Assembly (NCBI GenBank): GCA_934463115.1
Contig: CAKSIN010000001.1
Span: forward strand, 62,001-126,000
Direction of reading: 5' to 3'
DNA: 64,000 bases
DNA from: an uncultured Clostridia bacterium
GTDB lineage: Bacteria; Bacillota; Clostridia; UMGS1810
Below, one piece after another: positions 42,671 through 51,684 of this stretch. Made by a program: the position numbers and the translations under genes. The notes beneath the pieces were generated by a model. It worked only from the letters and a program-made list of their open reading frames with translations. It did not search any database and had not been told where the DNA came from. Each line of letters begins with the position of its first letter. Position 1 is the first letter of the stretch.

Positions 42671-45600
42671 ATGCGTATTAGAGATAAAGTGGTTTGCGTG
42701 CTCCTAACTGCGGCGATAATGGTGACTATACTGCCGCAGAGTGTTGTGCTTGCCGCAAACATTGATGACAGTGAAGTTTTTTTAAAACAACCGCGCCACA
42801 GTACCACTTGTACATATTTTTCGGCAGCAATGATGCTTAGACGCAAGGCTATTCTTGATGGCAATTCAAATTGGAATTCCATTACTGGCGATTCCGTGCG
42901 CGCCGAAACAAGAGCTGCGGGTGGTGGTATGTCAAATGTTTTCTCTTATGCTGGAATATCTGTTGCGTCAGGATATTTCAGCGGTTCGGCAGTGGAAAAA
43001 AAGCAGCAACTTGTTTCACTGCTGAATAATCACAAAGAGGGTGTTGTTATATACACATATGGAACAGGTTCCGGAATAGTTCACGCTGTTCTTGCGACAA
43101 GCTATGAAAATGGCATCTTGTATGTCGCAGATCCTGTTTATCATCTAAAAAGGGGGCTTATGCCGATAACTGATGCATATCTCCCAGGCGGAAATCAATA
43201 TGAAAGAATTGGCAATTTAAAAAAGTATTGGTATGTAAAGAATGGTACATGCGATCTGTCCGTGCCAGAGCCGAAACCTGCTGCTCATACACATTCTTGG
43301 AAATATGATCACTATTCGGAGCACCCTCATGCTGAGTACAGGCATTGCAGTTGTGGAGCTAAGGAACCGACCGGTTCTTCATATAGGATAAATGACTGCA
43401 TAAGTTGTTTCCCTTTAGGTAATGTTTCACTGACGCGTAAGTATGACAAAACCGGAAAAACTGTAACTTTCTATCGTAACAGTGTTCAGAATGCGGATAA
43501 ATATGAATTGGCGGTTACGGATAATATTTCATTTTGGCGCACAATAAACATGAATGACAAGTCATATACTCTGTCGGTTTCAAACAGTGGCAGATATTAC
43601 GCAACTCTGACTGCAAGGAATACAAATACAGGTGAGATGAGGGGTGCATCGTGCTCGAGTTTTGAATTTTTCGATACATACAAGATTTCATACAATGCCA
43701 ATGGTGGAAACAATGCTCCGCCGGAGCAAACAAAAATACAAAACACTCCATTGACTCTGAGTAGTTTAATACCGACTAAAAAAGGTCATATATTCCTTGG
43801 TTGGGCATCAAGCAAATCAGCTGTTAGTGCCCAATATAAGGCAGGAGACAAATACACCAAAAATACGAAAATAACTTTGTATGCTGTGTGGAAACCGGAA
43901 ACATACACTATAAGATATGATACAAGTGATTGCCGCGGTGAAGTGCCTGATGTGGCAATAACCTATGGTGACACCGTGACTATGCCAAACGGAATTGTTA
44001 AAGAATTTGCATATCTTAAAGGCTGGTCAGAGTCTAAGTCGGCGCTTGAACCGGAATATAAGCTTGGACTTGATTACAAGTTTTCAAAAAATATAACTCT
44101 ATACCCCACTTGGGGTGCAAGTTCTTGGGAAAGTGATGTTGCCTCAAGTTTTTCGGGCGGTGACGGAAGCGAACAAAATCCGTATCTGATATCGAATTCC
44201 GCAGAACTCGCATATCTTGCAAATATGGTTAATACACAATCATTGGCACCGGAATATAAATACTATAAGCTTACAGACAATATCAATCTCGGATATAACG
44301 AATGGAAACCGATAGGTATATTCAGCAATGATAATCAGTACTTCTGTGGTAGTTTTGACGGAAACGGTTACGTGGTGTCTGATATGTATGTGACGAATTC
44401 TAACGAGGGTTATATTGGACTTTTCGGATGTGCTAAGAACAGCGTGATAAAAAACCTTTCTGTAACCGGCACGATAGAGGGGATAGACACTACTAATGCC
44501 GTAAAAATCGGTTCGGTTGCAGGATATGCGTTAAATACCAACACCATAAATTGCATTGCCTCGTATTGCAGTCTTTCAAGTCTGTCTGTCGGAGGACAGA
44601 ATGAATCCAATGTCGGCGCTGTAATCGGGGAGACTGCCGGCGGACAAATAATTGGGTGCAATGTTAATGAATGTAGCATAAATCTGAAAAAAGGCAATTT
44701 CAATGCCGGTATGATTGTAGGTCGCTCCGATAGTGATATTATTGATTGCTCTGTTGTATCTACCGAGGATGGATTGTTTAGCACTGTTCCGACAATAGGT
44801 AGTTTCTCGATTGGTGGGCTGTGCGGATATATGATGAAAACAGCCTACAGGTGTACTGTGAATGCGCCGTATTTCGCCAATGAAATACAAACATCAAATG
44901 CCTCGTGTATAGGTGGGCTTTGTGGATATACCTCAGGAAAAATTAAAGCATGTACAGTAAAATTCACAAATGGTAAAATAAAGACAATAGACAATGATAA
45001 TTTTGGTAGTAGCATTTATACAACAGGAAACGGGCTAAATACAATTGGCGGCATTGCTGGTAAAATGGAAAAAGATGCAGAAATTTTAGATTGTAAATAT
45101 GACGGACAATCACTTATTTCGACTTCAAATGATGGTTCCATACTTGGCGGTATCGCTGGATATGCTTTAGTCGATAAAAAATTCACTGAGCTCTCTATAC
45201 GTGCTAATAGACGATTAAACAAGTCTGATTTACCCACTAAGGATGGTTACACAGCAACATGGTATACCGACTCTGCACTTTCCAAACCTTACGATTTTTC
45301 TGCTACTGTTCAATCTGACATGAAACTTTATGCAAAGTGGGAAAAGGGTGATGATAAAGATGTACATATATGGAGTGGTAAATCAATAGAACCCCAATAT
45401 GATACAAACACAAAAACCTATGTAATTAAAACACCTGAAGAGTTGTCGTGGATATCAGATGTTTCAAGTGGGGCAATTAAATCTGGAAATAATCTTCCGA
45501 CTGATATTACATTTCGCGGGTATACGGTTGAAATTAAAAGCGATATTTATTTGAATGATCCAACAAGGGTAGAAAATTGGGAAAATACTCCCCCGAAGAA

Positions 45601-48022
45601 TAGTTGGAAACCAATAAAGCAATTTAATGGAAGCATTGAGGGAGGGTATCATTGTATATCAGGAATGTATGTGAATGTTTCCGGTGAAGATGCTGGATTT
45701 ATTCTTCAAGGGGACGGTGTTGTTATTAATAATTTGAGAATTGAAAAATCACTTTTATGTGTTAATAATGGTAGTTTATATGTAGCAGGTGTAATAGCAC
45801 GTGCGAGAGGTTATATTCGAAATTGTAGCAACTCTGCAAAAATAGTAGATAAATATTGTTATAGTTCGGCAGGCGGTATTATCGCAGAATTATACAGTGG
45901 TGAAATCAATGATTGTTATAATAGCGGTGACATATTAGGAGCAGAAGCAGCAGCCGGTGTGGTTTGTTCACTCGAAACCGGATCAGTTACAAATTCATAT
46001 AACAATGGAAATATTTCAGCAAGTGCAGCTGCTGGGGGAATCGCTGCATATATGGGCGAATCCTATGCGAAAAAATCAAATTATATTAGTAATTGTCATA
46101 ACAATGGTTGTATTGTAGCTAAAAATAGCAATGGACGCTCAGGAGGGATAGTGGCGCTCGTGGGTGCGATTGGCAATTGTTATAATGTGATAACTAACTG
46201 TTATGACAATATGCCATCAAATAATGGATATTCGCCGACAAGTTATCATACAGATAGAGCAAGTATTGTAGGGGCAATAGGGGATTCATCGGCAGGGGCA
46301 ATTACATCAGGAACAATTAAAATTTCGAATTGCTACGGATATTGGATGCCTTTATATCATCAGTATGCAAGTAGTAGTTCTTCCTGCACTATTACCAATG
46401 TTATGCATTATAATAGTTTGAGCGAAATTCCGATTTTTTCGGATGCATGGGATAGAAGTGCAAGTATTAATAAGGGATATCCACATCTAAGATCATTAAA
46501 AGACACTTATACAGATTATAAAGTGATTTTTGCAAAGAATCCTGATTATTATACAATTAATCGCGTTTTTGCAAATGTAGATGGTATTTTGAGCGCAAAG
46601 GGGCAATCTAATGCCAAAATTTGCGTAGGCGGTGTAGCGGGATATGGTGGCGAACTTAAGGGGGCTATTGCAATTGCAGATAAAATTTTAATTGATAGTG
46701 ATGGAAATGGTGCTTGCGGATATATTACCTCGGCATCCAACAGTATTGAGAATTCATACTACAACAGTGACGTTATAGCTAACACCGTAACAAATACAAC
46801 CGGCAGTTCACGTGGGAAAAGTCAGCTGAAGCAAGCAACATTTCTTACTGATATAGTTGGGTTAAACCCATATGTGAGTATGGATAATATTAAGTCCGAT
46901 GAAACTGCGGTGTGGGTTGTAAAAAACGGTAGTCTGCCTGAGCTTTACTATAATTGTCTCAAGGATATTAGAATTTCAAAGGACATTGAGTGTGGAACGG
47001 TTTTGGCAGACAAAGAGCAGGCAGTTGATGGGGAGATAGTGACGATATCTGCTGTGCCCGATAATGGTTATGTACTGAATAAGATATATATCAATGGAGA
47101 GGAACTTGACGGTTTAACATTTGAGGTGGTGGGCGATACCGACATTTATGCGATATTTGCTCCCAAGATGCCGGAGTATACGGTAGAGGTTGTCGCTAGT
47201 GAAAACGTGTTTGCATCGGTTGTAAATATAGATGAACAAACATCAGGCGAATTGCGGACGGCGTTATTTAGCGCATCCGATTCAATCAGAGCAAAAGATG
47301 GCGAAGAAGTACAGGTGAATGCCGTGGCAAATGAAAATTATGCCGTGGATGCCATATATGTCAATGATGAGGAAGTTACGGGAACAAGCTTTATAGTTAC
47401 CGAAAATTCAGTTGTGACAATGGATATAGAGAGTCTTGATACAAGCGTGAACGCACAAACATATGATGCTGAAAACATCGGACCTAATTTTGCAACACTT
47501 GGTGGAAGTGTCGAAAGCGGCGAAAACGGAACAGTAAGGTATGTGAGATATTGGAAGAAGAACAAACCGGAAGAAGTTTATGTTACCAATACAGAGCATG
47601 GCGGTGGTGAGTATCGTGTTGAAGTTATGCTTGATTCGGCTACTGAATACGAATACCAAATGACAGAGGACGGAGAAATTAAATCATTCACAACACTAGA
47701 TGATGGTATTTATCCTGATTTGCCGAGTGATGGAGAAAATGAATGTTTGACAGCAACGTCTTATAAAAAGTTGACTTCATCAAACAAATACAAATTCTCA
47801 CTTTCGTGCGTAAAAGAAATTGACAATGGAATTATTATCATAGCGGCATATAATGAAAATGGTAAACTGATTGATATTGCCGATATACAATGTGATGGGG
47901 ATGTTGAGTATACAGCGAGCATTTCAGTACATGATGATATGAAGTATGTCAAGATTTTTGTGCTTGATAATATTTTGTCATTGAAACCGTTTGGCAAGGC
48001 AGAAATAGTCAATATAGAATAA
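42671..48022 (+). CDS. Large exported protein: C39-like peptidase domain, InlB-type and GLUG repeats
   Basis: 1783 residues with a signal peptide (cleavage near LAA-NID, residue 29). Residues 35-200 look like a C39-type papain fold with candidate triad C47 (STTCTYF), H138 (GIVHAVL) and D154 (VADPVY). Then an FN3-like region, Listeria-Bacteroides (InlB B) repeats (ISYNANGGN...GHIFLGWASS; later DGYTATWYTDS), and many GLUG-type turns (GGLCGY, GGIAGK, GGIIAEL). The C-terminus has Ig/bacterial-repeat-like segments. No LPXTG or SLH anchor, so secreted or otherwise held. Starts 21 bp after the preceding gene with AGGAG; probably one operon. Confidence 0.8.
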   Translation: MRIRDKVVCVLLTAAIMVTILPQSVVLAANIDDSEVFLKQPRHSTTCTYFSAAMMLRRKAILDGNSNWNSITGDSVRAETRAAGGGMSNVFSYAGISVASGYFSGSAVEKKQQLVSLLNNHKEGVVIYTYGTGSGIVHAVLATSYENGILYVADPVYHLKRGLMPITDAYLPGGNQYERIGNLKKYWYVKNGTCDLSVPEPKPAAHTHSWKYDHYSEHPHAEYRHCSCGAKEPTGSSYRINDCISCFPLGNVSLTRKYDKTGKTVTFYRNSVQNADKYELAVTDNISFWRTINMNDKSYTLSVSNSGRYYATLTARNTNTGEMRGASCSSFEFFDTYKISYNANGGNNAPPEQTKIQNTPLTLSSLIPTKKGHIFLGWASSKSAVSAQYKAGDKYTKNTKITLYAVWKPETYTIRYDTSDCRGEVPDVAITYGDTVTMPNGIVKEFAYLKGWSESKSALEPEYKLGLDYKFSKNITLYPTWGASSWESDVASSFSGGDGSEQNPYLISNSAELAYLANMVNTQSLAPEYKYYKLTDNINLGYNEWKPIGIFSNDNQYFCGSFDGNGYVVSDMYVTNSNEGYIGLFGCAKNSVIKNLSVTGTIEGIDTTNAVKIGSVAGYALNTNTINCIASYCSLSSLSVGGQNESNVGAVIGETAGGQIIGCNVNECSINLKKGNFNAGMIVGRSDSDIIDCSVVSTEDGLFSTVPTIGSFSIGGLCGYMMKTAYRCTVNAPYFANEIQTSNASCIGGLCGYTSGKIKACTVKFTNGKIKTIDNDNFGSSIYTTGNGLNTIGGIAGKMEKDAEILDCKYDGQSLISTSNDGSILGGIAGYALVDKKFTELSIRANRRLNKSDLPTKDGYTATWYTDSALSKPYDFSATVQSDMKLYAKWEKGDDKDVHIWSGKSIEPQYDTNTKTYVIKTPEELSWISDVSSGAIKSGNNLPTDITFRGYTVEIKSDIYLNDPTRVENWENTPPKNSWKPIKQFNGSIEGGYHCISGMYVNVSGEDAGFILQGDGVVINNLRIEKSLLCVNNGSLYVAGVIARARGYIRNCSNSAKIVDKYCYSSAGGIIAELYSGEINDCYNSGDILGAEAAAGVVCSLETGSVTNSYNNGNISASAAAGGIAAYMGESYAKKSNYISNCHNNGCIVAKNSNGRSGGIVALVGAIGNCYNVITNCYDNMPSNNGYSPTSYHTDRASIVGAIGDSSAGAITSGTIKISNCYGYWMPLYHQYASSSSSCTITNVMHYNSLSEIPIFSDAWDRSASINKGYPHLRSLKDTYTDYKVIFAKNPDYYTINRVFANVDGILSAKGQSNAKICVGGVAGYGGELKGAIAIADKILIDSDGNGACGYITSASNSIENSYYNSDVIANTVTNTTGSSRGKSQLKQATFLTDIVGLNPYVSMDNIKSDETAVWVVKNGSLPELYYNCLKDIRISKDIECGTVLADKEQAVDGEIVTISAVPDNGYVLNKIYINGEELDGLTFEVVGDTDIYAIFAPKMPEYTVEVVASENVFASVVNIDEQTSGELRTALFSASDSIRAKDGEEVQVNAVANENYAVDAIYVNDEEVTGTSFIVTENSVVTMDIESLDTSVNAQTYDAENIGPNFATLGGSVESGENGTVRYVRYWKKNKPEEVYVTNTEHGGGEYRVEVMLDSATEYEYQMTEDGEIKSFTTLDDGIYPDLPSDGENECLTATSYKKLTSSNKYKFSLSCVKEIDNGIIIIAAYNENGKLIDIADIQCDGDVEYTASISVHDDMKYVKIFVLDNILSLKPFGKAEIVNIE

Positions 48023-48283
48023 AAAGATATAAATATTTTAATTTGATAACAAATCACTATAGTAAGTTATACAAATATATGAACAAGTAAATTCGCTTGG
48101 AATCTGCTTTTTAGGCTTTTACAGACGGTCATAATAGAAGGATAATGATTTCCGAATTTGACAATACCAAAACCCGAAGGCATGGCCTCTAACCCATTCA
48201 CACTTGTGTGGGACGGCTTGGTGGAGGATATATCAAATGGTATTTTTGTGTATCTGAAAATATACAAATAAACTAATACCCAC

Positions 48284-48312
48284 TTGCCACAAACCCTAAT
48301 ATGTGTTATACT
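48284..48312 (+). promoter_or_regulatory. Promoter of the GH26-like gene
   Basis: TTGCCA (48284-48289), 17 bp, TATACT (48307-48312), 34 bp before the ATG. The rest of 48023-48283 has no gene I recognise, though 48067-48258 keeps an open minus-strand frame (see findings). Confidence 0.78.
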
Positions 48313-48346
48313 CAACACAAACAAATATATCAAAGGGGAGAAAAAT

Positions 48347-50281
48347 ATGTTTAAACGATTAAAAAAAGCATTATTAACACCCGTCTGCATTATCGCGTTG
48401 ATTATTCCGCAGGCAGCGGGTGCGTACAACTATCCGAAAGCGCTATGGCCGGTAAACTCAAAGTATGAGGCGGCACTGTCGTCCGGGAATCATTACGACT
48501 TGATTAATTACGGAAGTCAGATTCTCGAAATAATGAAAGGTGCGCCCGAGGGCAAAGAAAAGCAGGAAATCATGGTGTCGCGCTACAACCAGGTTGCAAT
48601 GTCGTATGCGGCTCTCGGCGACTACGAAAACAGCGGCCGCGTATTCAGTGAATTTCAAAATTACGCGGACAGCTGCGGCGGTACATACTGGGAATATTCA
48701 AAGGGCGCCAAGGCACGTGCATTGCAATACACACCGCGCATTACAATGTATACCGACGCGGCTGCGCCGACATACTACGGTGCAAAAAACGAAAAACAAA
48801 ACGGAGTTTTGTACGGAACATGCAATACACAGAGCATCACACCGAACGAATCGCTGATACTCACATATCAGGAACTGGGGCGCAGCCTTATTGCATCCAA
48901 TCTGAATGTGCTGCAAACGGCAAAACAGCGCGGATGTGCTGTGGAGTTTGCGCTTAATTGCCCGAATGAGGGCGGTGACATGCGCAATATCCGAAATCTG
49001 ACATCATACCTTTCGGAACTGTCGGATGCATTTGCAAATTACAGCTCGGTTCCCGTGTATCTGCGTTTTGCCGCCGAATTTGATGTGTGGACAAATCAGG
49101 CAACACCCGATGAATTCAAGGACGCATACCGCTATGTTTCGCAGTTTTTTAAGTCGCGCAACGCAAATGTTGCCATGGTGTGGAGTCCGAATCACGTTTC
49201 GGGTTGGTATATCAATGCCGATGATTTTTATCCCGGTGATGAATATGTGGATTGGGTTGGAGTGTCGCTGTATGCGCAGCCGCATTTTCTCGCAGATCCC
49301 GCGCACGTGGCGGACAATGATATATTGTTCAAGGCAGGAGACGGATCGGATCCCGTCCTTGCAATAAAAGACCTTGTTGAAAAGTACGGCAACAGAAAGC
49401 CAATCATCATATCGGAGTGCGGCACAAGCCACCGTGTTTTGCCGAGCGGTGAAAACACCACCGATTTTGCACTAAAGAGAATCAAAGAATATTATTCGTA
49501 TTTGCCTATGGTTTACCCACAGGTTAAAGCGATAGCATATTTCGATGCATTTATAAACGGCGAAAGCAATGACTACAGCCTGTCGGGCAGTCCTGTAAAG
49601 AACAATGTGTATCAGCTGTATACAAAGGGCGGCAGATTTATACAGGGCAGTTTCAACAATAATGTGGATTTGTGTTACAGACCTGTTGAAAACGGAACAA
49701 TTGTAAACACGGTGTTCCCGGTTTCGTGCTATGCTCACAGATTCGGAACGGACGCAGCAAGCGTAACATACTCCATAGACGGCAACTTTATCGGTATGTC
49801 GGGCGAGGCTCCGTTTACCGTGTATGCCGATGCTTCGGCATATGTCGGAACACATACTCTAAGCGCGGCGGTTACCTTTGCCAACGGTCAGACGCTGAAT
49901 ACAAGCGCACAGATAAATATTTCGGCGCCGTCCGATGATGTGTCTGTGAATATATCCGATGAAGCTGTGTCGTTCGACAGGACACCGGTTATATACAACG
50001 GCCGTACAATGGTGCCTATGCGAAAGATTTTTGAACAGCTCGGTGCCGATGTAGACTGGGATTCGTCCACAAAAACCGTAACCGGTACACGCGGTGACAG
50101 AAAAGTTCAAATGACAATCGGCAGCCGTCTTATGTATGTGAACGGCAGTCAGATTATTTTGGACACCGCACCGTTTATTTTGTCCGACAGAACACTCGTG
50201 CCTGTTCGCGCCGTAGCAGAAGGACTTGGATGCGATGTTTCATGGAACGGGGATAAACGGCTGGTCGAAATAACTCAATAA
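48347..50281 (+). CDS. Secreted GH26-like glycoside hydrolase with stalk-domain repeats
   Basis: 644 residues from ATG 48347 (SD AAAGGGGAG), with a signal peptide ending near QAAGA. The catalytic region (about 120-400) shows YLRFAAEFDVW (candidate acid/base Glu), AMVWSPN, WVGVSLYA and PIIISECGTSH (candidate nucleophile Glu), the pattern of GH26 beta-mannanase-type enzymes. After an Ig-like segment come copper-amine-oxidase-type stalk repeats (YNGRTMVPMRKIFEQLGADVDWDSSTKTV; LSDRTLVPVRAVAEGLGCDVSWN), usually for cell-surface presentation. Single gene between a promoter and a terminator. Confidence 0.82.
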   Translation: MFKRLKKALLTPVCIIALIIPQAAGAYNYPKALWPVNSKYEAALSSGNHYDLINYGSQILEIMKGAPEGKEKQEIMVSRYNQVAMSYAALGDYENSGRVFSEFQNYADSCGGTYWEYSKGAKARALQYTPRITMYTDAAAPTYYGAKNEKQNGVLYGTCNTQSITPNESLILTYQELGRSLIASNLNVLQTAKQRGCAVEFALNCPNEGGDMRNIRNLTSYLSELSDAFANYSSVPVYLRFAAEFDVWTNQATPDEFKDAYRYVSQFFKSRNANVAMVWSPNHVSGWYINADDFYPGDEYVDWVGVSLYAQPHFLADPAHVADNDILFKAGDGSDPVLAIKDLVEKYGNRKPIIISECGTSHRVLPSGENTTDFALKRIKEYYSYLPMVYPQVKAIAYFDAFINGESNDYSLSGSPVKNNVYQLYTKGGRFIQGSFNNNVDLCYRPVENGTIVNTVFPVSCYAHRFGTDAASVTYSIDGNFIGMSGEAPFTVYADASAYVGTHTLSAAVTFANGQTLNTSAQINISAPSDDVSVNISDEAVSFDRTPVIYNGRTMVPMRKIFEQLGADVDWDSSTKTVTGTRGDRKVQMTIGSRLMYVNGSQIILDTAPFILSDRTLVPVRAVAEGLGCDVSWNGDKRLVEITQ

Positions 50282-50299
50282 AAATATTTGTAAAATAAA

Positions 50300-50332
50300 A
50301 AAACCGCGCACTATCAATCGGTGCGCGGTTTT
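50300..50332. terminator. Terminator after the GH26-like gene (twin A)
   Basis: AAAACCGCGCAC (50300-50311), 9-nt loop, GTGCGCGGTTTT (50321-50332). Differs by one base in 33 from the hairpin at 51638-51670. Confidence 0.88.
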
Positions 50333-50346
50333 AGCTATATGCAAAT

Positions 50347-50402
50347 AGTTTTGCGGTTATAATCGCAAAACTATTGACTTATTTTAAAAGTTGCGGTATA
50401 AT
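50347..50402 (+). promoter_or_regulatory. Promoter of the DUF4143-type ATPase with adjacent inverted repeat
   Basis: TTGACT (50374-50379), 17 bp, TATAAT (50397-50402). Immediately upstream AGTTTTGCG (50347-50355) and CGCAAAACT (50364-50372) form a perfect inverted repeat with an 8-nt loop, a possible operator. Confidence 0.8.
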
Positions 50403-50425
50403 ACACTAAAACGGAGGTGCCAATT

Positions 50426-51634
50426 ATGATTTACAGACCTATGTATGTAGATAGAATAATGAAATATGCAGATGCACCGTTTGTAAAAATCCTGACCGGT
50501 GTCAGACGTTGCGGAAAATCTACCATTTTAAAAATGATTATAAAAGAATTAAAAAAACGAGGTATTCCCGATGAGAGAATTTTAAACTATCGATTTGATT
50601 CGATGGAATACGAGGATATGACCGCAAAAGAAATGTTTACCGAAATTAAGGGTAAAATTTCTTCTGCCGGAAAAACGTATATATTTTTAGATGAGGTTCA
50701 GGAAATAAAGCATTGGGAAAAAACAGTAAATTCTCTCGCTTCGGATTATAACGTTGATATTTATGTAACCGGTTCAAACTCCCGTATGATGTCGTCAGAA
50801 ATTGCAACATACCTTACCGGCAGATATATTGCATTCCGTATTTACACTCTTTCCTTTTCGGAGTATATTGATTTTAAAAAGGAATTTTCGACCGTTACGG
50901 ATACAAAAAGCGAACTTGCCGAGTATATCAGACTCGGCGGATTCCCGGCAACGCATCTTAAGGAGTATACAGAAGATGAAGTATATACTATTGTAAGGGA
51001 TATATATAATTCTACAATATTTTCTGATATAGTAAAGCGAAATCAGATTAGAAAGGTTGGCCAGCTTGAGCGTATAGTGAGATTCGCATTTGATAATGTC
51101 GGTAAAACTTTTTCTGCAAAATCAATATCCGACTATTTAAAAAGCGAGCACAGAACAATAGATAACGAAACCGTTTATAGTTATCTGGAAAAATTGGAAA
51201 GCGCATATATCCTGCACCGTTGCTCAAGGTATGATATACAAGGCAAAGAGCTTTTAAAAACACAAGAAAAATTTTACCTTGCGGATACGGCACTAAGGTA
51301 TAGCGTTCTTGGCTACAAATCAACATCTGTAGCTGCAATGCTTGAAAATGTAGTATATCTTGAATTATGCCGCAGGTGTTACTCGGTTAACATAGGTAAA
51401 ACCGCTAATGGGGAGATAGACTTTGTTGCCGAAAAACAAGGGGACAAAATCTATGTACAGGTAACAAAAGAAATCAAAACCGAGGAAACCGAAAAAAGAG
51501 AATACGACCGACTGCTCGAAATACGGGATAATTATCCCAAATACCTTTTAACAACGGATAACTTTGCCGGCGGAAATTATGAGGGTATCAAAACAATGCA
51601 TATAGCAGATTTTCTGTTAAGTAAAGAATTTTAA
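50426..51634 (+). CDS. AAA ATPase with C-terminal DUF4143 (nuclease-fold) domain
   Basis: 402 residues from ATG 50426 (GGAGG before it). Walker A GVRRCGKST near 29-37, Walker B YIFLDEVQEI, sensor VTGSNSRM, then FSEYIDFK. The C-terminal DUF4143 part includes GGFPATHL and ends with ELCRRCYSVNIGKTANGEIDFVAEKQGDKIYVQVTKEI, a PD-(D/E)xK-like core (E, D and Q-V-T-K). These ATPases are abundant in gut anaerobes, often horizontally spread, and of unknown function. Flanked on both sides by nearly identical terminators. Confidence 0.88.
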   Translation: MIYRPMYVDRIMKYADAPFVKILTGVRRCGKSTILKMIIKELKKRGIPDERILNYRFDSMEYEDMTAKEMFTEIKGKISSAGKTYIFLDEVQEIKHWEKTVNSLASDYNVDIYVTGSNSRMMSSEIATYLTGRYIAFRIYTLSFSEYIDFKKEFSTVTDTKSELAEYIRLGGFPATHLKEYTEDEVYTIVRDIYNSTIFSDIVKRNQIRKVGQLERIVRFAFDNVGKTFSAKSISDYLKSEHRTIDNETVYSYLEKLESAYILHRCSRYDIQGKELLKTQEKFYLADTALRYSVLGYKSTSVAAMLENVVYLELCRRCYSVNIGKTANGEIDFVAEKQGDKIYVQVTKEIKTEETEKREYDRLLEIRDNYPKYLLTTDNFAGGNYEGIKTMHIADFLLSKEF

Positions 51635-51635
51635 G

Positions 51636-51672
51636 AAAAAACCGCGCACTATCAATCGTTGCGCGGTTTTTT
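51636..51672. terminator. Terminator after the ATPase gene (twin B)
   Basis: A 13-bp perfect stem, 51636-51648 with 51660-51672 (core CCGCGCA and TGCGCGG), 11-nt loop, A-run and T-run on opposite sides, so it can work for both the ATPase and the convergent beta-galactosidase. Confidence 0.88.
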
Positions 51673-51684
51673 CCGGTTCTGAAA

